NCBI GenBank assembly: GCA_015501595.1
Contig: JADNRX010000057.1
Location: 62,001 to 126,000, forward strand
From: Hymenopellis radicata
Lineage: Eukaryota; Basidiomycota; Agaricomycetes; Agaricales; Physalacriaceae
DNA length: 64,000 nucleotides
Reading direction: 5' to 3'
Of the stretch, positions 11,800 through 24,438 are shown piece by piece. A program made the translations under genes and the position numbers. Each line of letters starts with the position of its first letter. Position 1 is the stretch's first letter. The notes beneath the pieces are model-generated. The model searched no databases. It saw only the letters and a program-made list of their open reading frames with translations, and was not told where the DNA came from.

Positions 11800-12060
11800 T
11801 TGTTCGCCCGGAATCTGGCCCAATGCCCAATGCACATTTGTAGCTCCCTCTGCGCGCATCGTCGAATTCTCCAGCACCATAGTGATATTCTCCGCCAAGC
11901 GCGCGGATCTCGCTTCCATGGCAGATTCGGTCGCAAATGCGACATTCCTCCGCCATTCACATGCGACAGAATGTCTTAAGGCCAGGGGTCGGAACTGGCA
12001 ACAGCGCTGTATGCGAACAGGCTTGAAATGGTTGTGGTCTGGCGGCTGAAGGGAGCGGAA
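11800..12060 (+). repeat. Block V, copy 1
   Basis: GTGATATTCTCCGCCAAGCG and flanking sequence recur at 16555-16760 and, on the minus strand, at 57340-57620. It lies directly upstream of block U here and again at 57 kb. Confidence 0.65.
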
Positions 12061-12084
12061 ACCCTTCCGACAGTCCTTTGATAC

Positions 12085-12600
12085 ATCTTAGGACTTGCGG
12101 TACGCTCGTCATTTTGAAGAACGCCTTTTGTCTCACTAAACATTACTCTTTTTACTATCCAGCGCCAGCCAACATCTTCGTCCCTTGTCGATCTTTACGA
12201 AGAAGAAAGGAACCCCGCCGACCGTATCCACCGAGACACGCATTCCCTCCAAATTTGCGATACCTGCAGCAGCGTATGCCATATCATCGGCGTCTAGCTG
12301 CGAGCGATTGACTCTGGTCATGCTGTGTGCCACGTACGCGATCTGGGTGTGAGCGTCGCGTTTGGGCTTTCTGCCGAGATGACTTGGGACCGTCTGCTAC
12401 TACTGGGGCAGATCTTTCAGGTTGTCGCAATGCTACACCCATCTCGTACGGGATGTCTTCAACGAAATTTACAAGCGCGTAGAGCAGGTCTAGCGTGCCG
12501 AAGTGATGTTACTTTGCTAGGAAGATCTCTTTACATTGTCATTATTTCTGTACGTGTATACTTGATGTCCATATCTCTTCACTAGCATACTGACAACTTC
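12085..12600 (-). pseudogene. Block U, copy 1: degenerate gene fragment antisense to the AAA-like genes
   Basis: Also present at 24985-25490 and, inverted, at 56640-57200. Reading opposite to the AAA genes, the copies share peptides in broken frames: YVAHS(M/V)(T/A)RVN then DADD(M/I)A, and SVDTVGGVPFFFVKIDKG here. This suggests the relic of a protein-coding gene. The family was not recognised. It precedes an AAA-like gene or remnant in all three places. Confidence 0.5.
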
Positions 12601-12694
12601 CATCCTCCTTTTGTCAGTGCGACATCGGGCCAGGTAGCTCGTATGGCGGCTATTCAAGCGTTACATGCTCTGCAGCAGGAGAGCCCTTCTTTAC

Positions 12695-12706
12695 GATCAC
12701 ATGATC
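12695..12706. promoter_or_regulatory. GATCACATGATC palindrome-like box upstream of AAA-like copy A
   Basis: Located 48-59 bp before the ATG at 12754. It corresponds to the perfect palindrome GATCACGTGATC at 26273 and 42581, with one base changed. Confidence 0.55.
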
Positions 12707-12753
12707 CCTTCATATAATTTGAATTTTCTTCTCTCCCTTCGCTCTGAACCACC

Positions 12754-14304
12754 ATGACAGCCCAGCCCGACACCGTACTTCTGGCCTGCGAGCACAAGTT
12801 CCACTGTATCGTTGATGGGAAAACATTTGCCGATGCTCTCGACGCCATCTTGAAAGCACATGCCGATTCTCAATGCCCGTGTACATTGGGCAGCTGCGAT
12901 CGCGCCTGGATATCCCCACGACCGTTAATGGAACCTGACAACGTCCTTCCGGACAATGCTACAATCGTACCTATGGACCGGGATGTGGATATGTACGAGC
13001 CGGACATGGTCTGGTTTGGCTCTGCGTGGGATAGCGAACCACAAGGTGAGTGGATACTATATTGAATTGTCTTGTGGCTCACGAAGTTCAGACTACGCGC
13101 ACGTAAATCCTAACTGCAGATTGAACTCCGGTGCCTCCTCGGGGGCGTCCACATTTACCTTTACCAGTCGAGAGGCTTTCATTACCGTGCGCCCAGGCCT
13201 GTTGCGGTGTGGTATCAACTACAACGTGCCCATGGTAGGCCTTTTAGATATCATCCGAAGCAATGACTGATGCGTAAATAGCGTCTCCCGCCCTCTCAAA
13301 TTATATTCACCAATGCCTCCCGTTTGAATGGCATGATTTGGATCGATAAAACGGAGTCTATCCCATTCATAGATCGTCTAGGCGCGCCGTTGACCCTCAT
13401 TCGTCGCCCCGCTGGATTCGGAAAGACTTGTTTCTCCATGATGAATTTCCTCTATCAATCCGCTTGGCTCTCGCATTCCGACACGTTCGGGGACATGTTT
13501 GGAGCTACGAAAATAGCTTCTTGCCCGGGTGCTCCAGATAGCAATGGTCTTTTGGGCCTGCACTTCGATCTTGGTGAGGTGGCTAGGGCAGCCATTGAGG
13601 ATTTCAAGGCCGCGCTCCTCGCATACGTGCAGGGCTGCATGTTCGAGTTTATAGGGCAGAATGCCGCATTGTTAGAGTCGTGCTTATCGGAGGATGAGGA
13701 GCCTCATCCGTCGCATCTGTACAAGGACGGTCATTTGGGTGTATCAGCCATTCCGGTGCGCGTGTCTGTTTCTTCGTAACTGAGGCGCGCCCCGGCTCAA
13801 AAGTGTTGTCAGCATCTCATAGGAAAGTCTGGATGGTCGTTGTACGTTGTCATTGATAACTACGATGCACCCGCTCGCGTCTACAAGAACAATACTAAGG
13901 TCATGCGACTCATCGAATCTGTCCTTGTTCGTCCGCTCAGTGACTTGGGCCGGTTGGTCTTCGATGGTCTAATCCTCGGTGATTACATTGAGGGCGATGA
14001 TGGGGACTACGCTGAGGAGGGTGATGACGAAAACTGGACTGCGCCCGGCCCATGGAGTCTAATATCCAACGACTATACACGCCATCCGTATGTGAATGCG
14101 GCGTTTGGGCTTTCTGTCGATGAGATTGCTTGGCTCTGCAAAGCTGTCTCTCCGACTGACCGTCTTTTGCTGGGTAAAATCTTACAGGATGTTCGAGGTT
14201 ACCAGTTTGGACCCAACGTCGATCTGATGTACAATACACGGGATGTCATTGACGCGATTCGCGCGCGCACCGAAGGCGGAGAGGCGGCTGTCATTCTCAA
14301 GTAG
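12754..14304 (+). CDS. AAA-ATPase-like protein (short form), copy A
   Basis: Exons 12754-13045, 13092-13234, 13282-13755 and 13813-14304 join in phase to 466 residues. The N-terminal ~97 residues form a conserved domain rich in Cys/His (ACEHKFHC, QCPCTLGSCDRAW). A substrate/nucleotide module follows: IDKTESIPFIDRL, P-loop RRPAGFGKT (residues ~186-194), a Walker B-like strand VVIDNYDAP (D318 N319), AAFGLSVDEIAWLC, and VRGYQFGP near the C-terminus. This order matches the AAA-ATPase_like (PF09820-type) family, in which Walker B is normally D-E. The C-terminal PD-(D/E)XK nuclease domain often found in that family is missing. Copy B follows in tandem 487 bp downstream. The degenerate copy at 63.3 kb is most like this one. 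Confidence 0.8.
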
Positions 14305-14722
14305 TATTTTCTTCTCTCTTATTCACAATGGGCTCCTTCTTTTCTGCACTCGAAGTTGAACGAGCCTCCTCTCGCAAATTGCTCTCCCTATTAGTGTCGT
14401 ACTGCGCCACGGGCAGTAGCCATGTATACTGTAGCTGTTCGACACCAAGTCAACTACCATGAACCCGAAGTGCACGGTACCATTGATGGCGTGTTTTGTT
14501 CCAGGACCACCTTAGCGACGCCACTACTATTTGTAGTACGACGGACTCGGAGGAGCGTAACTGCCACGCCCTGGTAAGCTATAGTACTGCACTGTACATC
14601 TTGTAAACTATGAACTTACGGGTACTGAAATAGGAATCATGTGCGAGTATGTCAGCTTAGAAAGAAAGAAGAAGGGGATTGAGCTCAAACCGACCATGAA
14701 AAGGCTTGCTTGCAGTAACCGT

Positions 14723-14728
14723 CACGTG
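14723..14728. promoter_or_regulatory. CACGTG box upstream of AAA-like copy B
   Basis: CACGTG lies 64-69 bp before the ATG at 14792, the same zone as the boxes of the other copies, but without the flanking GATC arms. Confidence 0.45.
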
Positions 14729-14791
14729 CACACCTGCCTCATTCCAAATTTCAATTTGAAGACAATGTAAACTTCATCATTCCCCACCACC

Positions 14792-16329
14792 ATGGCAGCC
14801 CAACCCGACACTATTCTTTTAGCATGCGAACACAAATTCCACTGTATCGTTGGTGGAGAGACATTTTCCGAGGCCCTCGACGCCATTCTGAAAGCCCATG
14901 CCGATTCTCAATGCCCGTGTACATTGGCCGGCTGCGATCGCGCCTGGATATCCGCACGAGGGCCAAACGACGCACTTCCGGACGATGCTGAGATTGTGGC
15001 TATGGACGACGTTGTGGACATGTACGAGCCAGACATGGTCTGGTTTGGTTCTATGTGGGACACCGAGCCGACGGGTAAGGACATGCCATCTTGCATTGTG
15101 TTGGCGCTCAACAAGTACAGATTACGCGTTAGTAAATCCGAACTGCAGACTTAACTCTAGTGCGTCCTCCCGAAGATCGTCCAATACTTTCACGTTTCGA
15201 AAGGGTTTCATTACTGTGCGTCCGGGCCTACTGAGATGTGGTATCGACCCCGACATGCCCATGGTAGGTCTTTTTCTATACAGATTCAGGTCAGCCATTT
15301 TAACGGGTCCACCAGCGTCTCCCCCCGTCGAACGTTAGCTTCGATAACGCGTCCCGTTCAAGTGGCGTCGTCTGGATCGACAAAACCGCTTTTATGCCAG
15401 ATATGGATCGTCTAGGTGCTCCGCTCGCCCTCATTCGTCGTCCCGCCGGGTTCGGGAAGACCTGCATCGCGATGATGAACCTTTTCTATCAGTCCGCGAC
15501 GCTCCACAATTCCATGTTCAGAGACCTGTTCGGCGCCACACAAATTGTTTCCTCCCCGATTGCGCCCACTAGTTCAGGGCGGCTGGGCTTGCTCTTTGAC
15601 CTTGCTATGGTGTGCAAGCGCCCCGTCGAGGATTTCAAGACTGCGCTTCAGCTACTCGTACACGGTGGCATGATGACTTTCATGGCGCAGTATCACGGTC
15701 TATTCGAGTTGGATGTCTACGGTGAAGAACAAATGCCGCCATGTCTCCGGAAGGATGGCCTTTTATGTATCGAAGGCATCAGAGTAAGTTTGTGGACTCA
15801 TACAAATGAACCCCCGGCTTACGTTTATCACCGTTAGCACCTCATAGGAGCTTCTGGGTGGTCAGTGTATGTTGTCATTGAGAACTACAACGCCCCGGCT
15901 CGAGCGTATAACAACAACACAAGGGTAACGAGACTCATCGATGCCATCCTCGTTCGTCCACTCAGGGACTTGGGGGAATTAGTTCACGGTGGTCTAATCC
16001 TCGGTGAGTACATGGAGGGCGACGATGGGGACTATCGCAACGAGGATGACGATGAAGATTGGCTTGCGCCGAGTCCTTGGAACAGAATATCTGACGACTA
16101 CACCCGTCATCGGTATGCGAATGATTCGTTTGGGCTTTCGGTAGATGAGATCGCTTGGTTGTGTAAAGCCGTTTCTCCCGAAGACCGTCTTTTGCTCGGT
16201 AAAATCCTACGAGATGTTCGGGGTTACCAGTTTGGGCCTGATGTTGAGATGACATACAGTACGCGAGACGTTGTCGACGCCATACGCGCGCGCACCGAAG
16301 GCGGGGCAGCGGCTATCATTTTCAAGTAA
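14792..16329 (+). CDS. AAA-ATPase-like protein (short form), copy B
   Basis: Exons 14792-15074, 15121-15263, 15316-15783 and 15838-16329 give 461 residues with the exon phases of the other copies. The N-terminal Cys/His domain is conserved (ACEHKFHC, QCPCTLAGCDRAW). The P-loop is RRPAGFGKT (~183-191). The Walker B-like strand reads VVIENYNAP, so both acidic positions differ from the D-E consensus. FGLSVDEIAWLC and VRGYQFGP follow. No nuclease domain is present. It lies tandem to copy A; the 487-bp gap between them holds the copy B promoter and nothing else recognisable. Confidence 0.8.
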
Positions 16330-16534
16330 TATTTTCCTTCTTACAAGTTACCATTATCACGCACTCGAAACTCTGCTCTCACATTGTTTTCCCTACTGTA
16401 GACACATTGACTCGCGAGAACGCACTCATGCCAGAATCGACGGAGTAGTAGTTGTTGTATGAAGTGAAGATTTGAATGTAGCAAGTCTATAGTACGTTTT
16501 CCGACAAGCCGTTACCACTCTGAGCGGTGTCGGG

Positions 16535-16760
16535 ACTTGCCCCTTTGAGAATCGATCGACGATCGCTCCTTTCCAACTTCCAGGATGACCGAATCCTCGA
16601 CGCAAATTGTTCCTTCTCTCCAGCCATCGCGATATTCTCCGCCAAGCGAGTGGATCTCGCTTCCATGGCAGGAACAGAAAGTTTCAAGGACATTCAGCAT
16701 ATTGTGCTTTCCGCTATGCATCAGTTCGCCTACTGTCGACTGTGCTTGTTCGTCTGACGC
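16535..16760 (+). repeat. Blocks R/V, partial copy downstream of copy B
   Basis: CTTGCCCCTTTGAGAATCGATC, then GATATTCTCCGCCAAGCGAG and GACATTCAGC.TATTGTGCTTT, match the V block (also on the minus strand near 57380-57560). Confidence 0.6.
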
Positions 16761-17260
16761 CTACATCTCACGGCTGCATCCTCATCTCCTCCAACGTTCA
16801 AGAAAGACGGCCGAATTGAATGTGTCAATAAAGGTGATGACACAATACCACACATATCTTACGCACGGTTTCCGTTGTCATCGCTGGCGTCGAAGGGGCG
16901 CTCAGCCTCCAAAAGCGGCGCATTTTACATCGGCAGTATGTAAATGAAACTAAGCCGGCGGAAATTCGTATGTGCGTTTCAACAGCTCAGCCTCCTTCAT
17001 TCTATTCACAAAAACAGTGTTCAGTTAGACGCGCAAGGCGAATTGGCTCACCCGTCACCTTTAGCACTCGAGGGATCAGCGGAGAAACCGCAGATGCATT
17101 TACGGTCAGGTCTGCTTTATAATCTACTCACCCTTTCGTTCAACCAGTCACCTGATCCCGCTTCAGTCGAGCTGCCGGTGAATCTGATGCAGATTACGGA
17201 ATGACAGCACGGCCGTGCCGCTGCTGTTAAACGCCTTGCTTTCACACTACCAGCGCGCTC

Positions 17261-20200
17261 ATGTCAATTCGCGAGGTATCCAACGACGGGCAAGAAATGC
17301 CTGCGAGTCGGTCTGCTCCCGGCCCCGCGGCTCCGGAGAACGTACCAATGCAGGCCGAAGACGCCCAGCCAAGTCCTGCATCTGTGCCTCGACCGACACA
17401 ACCCCCGAAAACGTTTTTTGGGCTGGTGCAGGAATCCAGAAGGCACTGGCAGAGCTATTCGCGGCCTGTCTTCAATGACGAGGATCCTTACGGCCAGGAA
17501 GCCGCGTCCAATGCAAGAGCGTACCGTGTGTATGTTGAAGAAGCCGCCGGCTTTGACGAAAATATGGTTGGCCAATCCCGCGACGGCTTGGATGTAATGC
17601 TCGTATTCGTACGTATTCAAGCTCGTCGTTGAGCATTGTTACTGAGTAGACTTACTAGGCCGGTCTCTTCTCTGCTGTTGTCACATCATTCCTCATACAG
17701 GCTTCGCAGAACCTTCAGGCAGACTTTTCTGAAATGTCCGCTCTCCTCCTCCATGATCTTCTCATCGTCCAGCTCGCCATGGTCGATGGTGCGACGGTGA
17801 ACGTCACGACCCCTTCCATAAACCCTGCGGAGAAATTCGAGCCTGATGTCATTGACGTCTGGATCAACGGATTGTGGGTTGTCAGTCTCACTACCAGTCT
17901 CGTCGTTGCTCTCGCCGCCGTCCTGGTGAAGCAATGGTTACACCGCTATACGACGTTCACTTCTGGTACACCGCGACTTCGCAGTCACATCCGTCAGTTT
18001 CGCTTCATGGGCCTTGAGAAATGGCGTGTCCGTATCATCATTGGAATGCTCCCCATCGTTATGCACATCTCCCTCATGCTTTTCTTTGCGGGTCTCACCC
18101 TCTTCTTCATCCCATTATGCATCTCACTCGCATGGACTGTTGGCACACTCACGGTCCTTGTCTGTGTGCTGTACCTCGTTAGCAATACAATCCCAATCAT
18201 CTTTCCGCAATGTCCCTACCAAACCCCGCTGACCGACTTCATTCATCGTGTTTGTCAAGTTGTCCGGTTCGGCATTCAGTCTATTAGACAACTCCAGCCG
18301 AAAACCGTTCATCATTGTTCCGTTGCGTATCGTCGCATCCGCAAGCTGGATATTCCATCAGACCACCAGTCTTTCACGGCTTCGGAGGTGTTGCAGTACC
18401 AGTCCAAGTCGTTGGCCCAACTGGAGTCTGACACAGTCCAAGACGCGCGTAATACTCTTGCCGTCGATGCTCTCGACTGGTTGTATCATATGTCGTCAAA
18501 CCCAACTGTACATTTTCTTGTCCTTCAGGGCATCAGTGGGCTTCCCGCCGAGTCACGCTCTTATGCTGTGACGAAATGGAGTGGTGCCACCAATATGCAG
18601 ATTCAACGCTACCAACTGCTCCGCGAAGCACTGGCATTTGGGGCTTCCGAATATCCTGGAAAAGCATGGGTAGTGGAGCGCCTCTGCCATTCTGGTTTGT
18701 TCTTCTCAATGGCCGGTGCTGAGGACAATGTTGCATTGTGCGCCAGCATTTCTCGTTCCATGTCGGGTAGCCGTCCCAATGCACGTGCCCAGGCTGCTGA
18801 TTGGGCTGTCACCCAGTCGAAGTTTTTCAATTACAATGGGTTCTTTGCAGAACACTTCAATTTGCTCATGCATCCTCTCATATGGGAAGAAATATGCCAT
18901 TGTGTGGTTAAGGGTCACAATATTCCCACTCACGAATGTTCACTCATTGAATTCCTATATGCGGTCATCCGTCCACCATCGGATACTAGTCCCAGTGCCA
19001 CGTTGATGACGGGTAGGCAAGTTGTCTGGACTCATTTTCAACCGGAAATTTGGGATGTAATTCTCAAATGGCCCCTCTTGGCGCCCTATGATAGCATCCC
19101 AGTCGGGTCTCTCTCCTCGTACCACAGAACATTGATATCCACTGGGAAACTGGCCCTTTCTCATGTTCTGCGCCACCGGAATAGTATAGGCCACCCCAAT
19201 CACTCCATAAGGGAAGCGACACGTTGCCAACACGTCTGGCTCCTTACTTGCGCTGTGAAGCTCATCACAGCTCCCGTTGTCACGCCGAATGCGGCCCAAT
19301 GGACAGTGAATTTCGACTTCTTGTGCAGTGTTCTAAAAGGACTTCAAGATGTCCCCCCCTTAGCTATTTGTGATGAGCAACCTGAGTGGAATCACCGCAA
19401 TCCCCTTTATCACCTTATCTCACAAGTAGCAACCATTCGCACATGGTTCACTGAGTGGTACTCTGAGTTTCCCTTTCCGATGCTTGATGCCCTTCTGCAA
19501 ACCTGGGCGGGTCTCTATGACAGCCTTCAATATGAATCTGATTTTAAAGATATGCAATGGTCACGCCTCGAAATGCCTATACACATATTGGATGAAGCAT
19601 TGCATCGTGGTCATGCAGAAGCATACAGAATCTTCAGAGATGAAGGATGGATGGTGATCATCTTCACGGAATGGGTGATATGTGGCGGCAGCAAGTATCC
19701 AGCGGGTGATTTTGCCAATCCGAATCAGGTTATCATGGGCTGTATTAAGGGTCTTTATAACCTGACACCATACTCGAATGGTCACAAATTCTGCGAATAT
19801 CTTCACCAACCGCAACAACTTGTACTTGGTTTCATGCTAATCGTTGCAGCAAGCGCCGAGCGAAAGGTGGCTCTAGACGAACAGTGCCAAGATTGTGTCA
19901 TACGCCTGGCTACATTATGCCCAACTCATACATCGTGGAGAGAATGTTATATGGCGCTGAAAGCCATCCTTGTATGGGCCCAAATGCCGAACCCAGAGAT
20001 ATCTCTATTTCCCTGGCCATCCTCTCTAGAGTACCTCTCTACCACAGCGGCATTCCGCAAATATCCCTTGGTAGATTGGACAGCACGCCGGTTTTCTTCT
20101 CCGCAGATGCGAGAATATCTGGAACTAGGCTTGGGAACACTGCATTCAGTCTTGGAATACACTCGACTTGTCAGTCCATTACTCTTAGATACGAAAGACA

Positions 20201-20326
20201 CATTTTGCTGATGAATCCCTCACCTAGGTCTCGGAAGGAGTCTTGATACCCGTCCTTGAAAATCAGATGAGCATTGAAGCAGTGTTACCGGCGGAATCCC
20301 AGATATCGGCATCGGACACAGCTTGA
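17261..20326 (+). CDS. DUF6535-family multi-pass membrane protein, copy 2
   Basis: Exon 1 17261-17608 and exon 2 17659-20169 join in phase. A third exon 20228-20326 is proposed after a 58-nt intron; without it the stop is at 20211 (966 residues). Residues ~1-115 are Pro-rich then charged, ending DPYG...YVEEA..FDENMVGQSRDGLDVMLVF. The DUF6535 core follows: hydrophobic AGLFSAVVTSFLIQA, INGLWVVSLTTSLVVALAAV then KQWLHRY, and a long double membrane segment (~residues 215-275). About 650 cytosolic residues follow, rich in helices and partly repeated in copies 1 and 3. The family is common in mushroom genomes with no known activity. The promoter region and the 3' flank are also shared with copy 3. 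Confidence 0.85.
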
Positions 20327-20559
20327 CCTGTGGTGTGCGTAGAACGCTTCGCGGGGGCTTTCATTTCTGGTACCTACATCCAATAGCACCGCCTGCGGAC
20401 CAGTCAAATGTACCCAAGTTTCGAGATGTAAACATTATATAGAAATCGTAACATTACTTTCCAATCGTGTCATTCCTATGAGATTCGACGCTGGGCGTTC
20501 GCTCTAAGCCCTCGCCTCGAGCATCTTTCCTCCAGTCACAAGTCAGTCCCGACTCCTTC

Positions 20560-20970
20560 CTCAAGCTTCTTCAACTTTGCTTCCTCGGCTTTTCTTGGTG
20601 AAATGCAGGTCCATCTGCTCAAGAACGCGGTTCGCTATACGAACGGATCAACGCTAGCACGAAATGATTAGACGGGAGCAACACTGACCAGTCTCGGCGT
20701 AGAACATGAAAAGTTTATCGCGCCGAAGAAAAGACCTTTCGCGCCAGGACAGTCATTCACGCCAGACCAAAGAACGTACTTTTCGCCGATCGCATCGAAC
20801 ATGACAGACCATCAAGCTTAGGAAGACCCATGGGATCGAAGGCCTCGTCGCGCCGAAGACAGCAGTGTATACAAGAACACATCGAGAGCTGCATATTGAA
20901 TAGATTTGTCGAGGCGATCCCTGAGAAGGTGCCGAAGAGGTTCTACGTCGAGCAGATTGTGAGCACCCCG
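20560..20970 (-). pseudogene. Sugar-transporter remnant, copy 2
   Basis: The minus strand keeps pieces of the sugar-porter C-terminus in different frames: TAVFGAT, VMF then AIGEKY, and a degraded EMDL...FTKK tail (GATGGACCTGCATTTCACC). Stops and deletions break it. It has the same antisense position after the DUF6535 gene as the remnants at 1690 and 34030. Confidence 0.55.
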
Positions 20971-21381
20971 CCAGAAACGACATGAATGCGTACCAGAGAG
21001 ATAGCCTAAGAGGTAACACTATGATTATAGGATGAAGGCCGGGACAGGAATGCTTTAAAACACGATAAGTAAAGCCAATTAACGTCGACGAATCCAAGAC
21101 CACATTCAATCACTGACAGGCCAACGACACCGAGGATGTTGAACATTAAATCGAGCGATACAAGGACCTATAGCGGAACATCGAGTCCCATAGGCTCGTT
21201 AGGTGAATCCAGACTGCCCTCGGAAAGTATGAGTAGCAACCTCGACGTGAGAGGTAAGATCTATATCCTGTTCCCCAAAGCATCTTATGTACATGGATAT
21301 GATATCAGAAGTCGCATTAATTGATAACAAGGGATATACCATGTGCGACTCCGTAAGCTCTAAGGAGCACTGCAGAACTGG

Positions 21382-21433
21382 TAGTTCACTGCAGAGCTGC
21401 AACTACCTAGTTCACTGCAGAGCTGCAACTACC
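21382..21433. repeat. 26-bp tandem repeat, two units
   Basis: TAGTTCACTGCAGAGCTGCA plus six further bases occurs at 21382-21407 and 21408-21433, with a related partial unit just before. Confidence 0.8.
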
Positions 21434-21529
21434 AGTCCATGGTGATGTTGAAGCGAGGGTTGACCGTGTAGATTGGCGGCGTCGTTGTCGAATGGCGTAA
21501 AGTGACAAATGATTCGGTTGTTCGCCCTG

Positions 21530-22050
21530 TCGATGACTGGGTGATTGTGGACGTTTCCTGCCATGGAACGCACCTGATATTTGTTGCGCTGCTCAACCAG
21601 ATTTTCCTGCTTTTTTCACGGCGGCGTGCATTCTGTTGGCCAGACGGCCCGCGCATTCCCAGTTCAAGGTCGACAGTGCCCAAGTTGTTCCCATTATCGG
21701 AAGACGGTACACGGCTCTTCCACGTTGGCGGCACAAGGAGCGAGTCTTTGGAAAGCACTGACTAAGTGGGAGTCTTAGTCTCTGGGAGATGGAGTGAGGA
21801 GAACGGCAAGGGGATGATCGATCAACGGCAAAAGGAAGGGCGCAGTTTTCCTTTTTCAGAACGAGTGCTTGTCGGTTACCAACTTCCATGTCTTCACGAA
21901 AACAAGCTGGTATAGTTGGACTCGTCGCCTTTTATGGACGGCTAGGATAGCCTTTTCAACAATTCGACGTGTCAGTTCCTGTCGAAGCGAGATGAACATG
22001 GTTCCGACTGTTTTCACGCGTATTCGGAGAGCGTAGCATGCGGTCATGCT
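21530..22050. repeat. Block X, copy 2
   Basis: Matches 2700-3110 and 35285-35720: GATGACTGGGTGATTGTGGA at the start, CACGGCGGCGTGCATTCTGT in the middle. No intact gene. Confidence 0.75.
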
Positions 22051-22054
22051 ATCC

Positions 22055-22620
22055 CAGGTCGACTACGGCCATCCGGTACGTTACACGCGCTTGTATAGGT
22101 ATATGTCACGAAGTTTCCTCCAGGATCAGACTTTATGAGGGGCAAGCTTTTCCGACAGTCAAATTGACCGACGCCCTACTTTGTGCACGCTTGCTGCTAT
22201 TCGAGTTCCTCCGGATACACCACGGCCACATCGGCGTTCTAAAAGACGACAAAAAACTAGGCAGCCCCGCTGTTCTCTGCAGGAAACTGGGCCCCAATAT
22301 CTGTCGTGCGTCGATACACTCACTTTCTTGTTCTCTGTGGCTCATTTCGAAAATCAGACTACCGGGTTCAACGTCCACCTCTGATACAACGTACTCTTTA
22401 TATCCCACCTTGGATGGGCGGTATTCATACCGATGTACCCTTGGGTCGACTCCGTTTTTATTAGTCCCAGCTCTTACTGTTCATCGTCCTGCATTCCGCA
22501 TCGAGCTCTATATAACGGCACTCGCCCCGGTGTTCTAGCGCTCCGTACCATCTTCACCACCAATCCCATCTTGCATTTCTATTCATATCGTATTTCGCAT
22601 CCACCGCGTGTTGTCACCAT
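22055..22620. repeat. Block Y, copy 2
   Basis: Ordered matches to 9775-10520 and 35815-36190, including a GAGCTCTATATAAC TATA-like box at 22503. No product recognised. Confidence 0.65.
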
Positions 22621-23039
22621 CCTGCGAATGTTATGATCCTTTGACTGATGGTTCTTCGGTGTCTCTGGATTTTGGATCTCAAAACGCCTTGTACGCACCA
22701 CCGGCGATAACCACCTCTCTTTTCGCAGAATGCTCAATCAACGTCGACAGTGTTCCGCCATGCGTGCCTTCATTGTTTTCTGAGCAGCTGCCTTTGGATG
22801 CCATGTGAGTATTGCTCATACAACTTACCATTTGTTACTGGGCTGATGTGTCACGATAACTCTGACGCATAACGTTCGACCTTGCCGCGCTCACGGCGCG
22901 GGAATTAGTCGCTGAAGCCCGACCGCTTTGTCGTTTTAACACAGACACGCCTTCTCGACACCTTCTGAAGCACTTGGCCACATCTCCGGAGTTACCGGTC
23001 TGGCCGTGCCGGCATATAACTAGTAGGCGGGACATTATC

Positions 23040-23860
23040 AACACCTTTCGCACGTCACCATCGGGAGACCTTCATGGCCGTGCGCCCCGACCTACTCAGG
23101 TGTGGTATCGACGACAGCATATCGATGGTAGCTCGCTATTGTCTGCCGTCCGCCGGAAGTTTTACGCGGATGCCTCCCGCTCGTTGTCTGGATCGTCGAG
23201 ACGTCTTAATAGATCGCATGGGGGCGCCGTTGTCCGTCATTGGTCGTCCCTTCCGGTTTGGATAAAGCGTGTTTTGCGAGGATGGATTTGGTCTAGCAAT
23301 CGGCACCGCTCGCGCATTCCGATGAAGATATGCTTCTCCGAATGCTCCGGATAGTACGGGCCTGAAGTTGGGGTGGTTGTTTGATTTGGAGGTGGCGCGT
23401 GGAGTCCCGCTTGAGGTTTTTGAGGAAGAGTGTATGTTGACGTTAGCATTTCGATTTTCATCAAGGAGCATGCTGCGCGGGTTGAGCTGGATGTTTCGGA
23501 GGGGTATCCACGCCGCGATCACTTGATGAGGACTGGTATCTGTGTAGAGAAGAAATTAAGGTGAGGTCTTCATTCTTTCTGTGATCTTTTGAGAAGTAAC
23601 GTTGCTTATGGCATCTCATAGGAACGACGACGATTGGCTATCCGCGAGGCCCTGGCACCATTCAACGACTACACCCGACACCCAGATGTGAATGCGGCGT
23701 TTGGGGTTCCCGCAGATGAGATTGCTTGGCTTTGTAAAACTATTTCTCCTGGGGACTGTCATTTCGCAGGATGTGAGGGGATACCGGTTTGGTTTTTGGA
23801 GCGGAGCTGGTGTACGAACGGAAGGGGAAGTTGAAGTTGGCAGCGTTGTGGGTCCGTGTG
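23040..23860 (+). pseudogene. AAA-ATPase-like remnant, copy C
   Basis: Recognisable pieces in order: MAVRPDLLRCGI, DRMGAPLSVIGRPFRFG with a TAA where the P-loop Lys should be (23264-23266), a degenerate central part, and then DYTRHPDVNAAFG and DEIAWLCK near 23660-23735. Frames are broken by several indels, the N-terminal Cys/His domain is absent and the region around Walker B is deleted. It is an inactive copy lying between block Y and block R. Confidence 0.8.
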
Positions 23861-23984
23861 GGTCCGGTACCAGAGTCATCGCGCATTCGAGTTGCCTTTC
23901 TCGTTCGCACCTTTCTTAGCAGATGTTCGTGTCTACTGCATTGATATATTCGTACTGTCAAATACCTTTTATCTGTGCAGGACA

Positions 23985-24325
23985 GGCGAACAGGCGCCAG
24001 TTGCCTTTTCGAGAATGAATTTACTTCTTGTGCTCAACTTTCATGACGCCGGCGAAAACAGCGTCTTCTCGCTGGACCTGCTCTGATTTTATGGACGACC
24101 CGGAACGAACAGACTTGCCGGCTCCTGGTGGATGAGATGATTCCAAATCGAAGACCACCACTGGGCGAATTGGTGCGTTCTCTACTCCGAGTCTTCAAGG
24201 ATATCGGATTTACTTTGCTACAGATCGTTTCTCGTGCTTGAAGTATAGTCGGAAGAAGGCTGCTTGCGAATCTACTTCAAATCAACGTGGAATCGACGGG
24301 CGTCGCGCGACGGACTGTGGTAAGC
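23985..24325 (+). repeat. Block R, copy 2
   Basis: GGCGCCAGTTGCCTTTTCGA, GGACCTGCTCTGATTTTATG, ATTGGTGCGTTCTC, TCTTCAAGGATATCGGATTT and CGTCGCGCGACGGACTGTGG match 28385-28735 closely and 11375-11745 more distantly. Confidence 0.75.
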
Positions 24326-24438
24326 TCGTCGTCTCCGCAATACACCTTGGTAATAACCTGTGACCTAGTGCTGCTCCCAGCGTCCATTCGGACTCTGTAT
24401 TTCCTTCTACGCCCATCGTCGACTCCTCTTCCCTCTAG

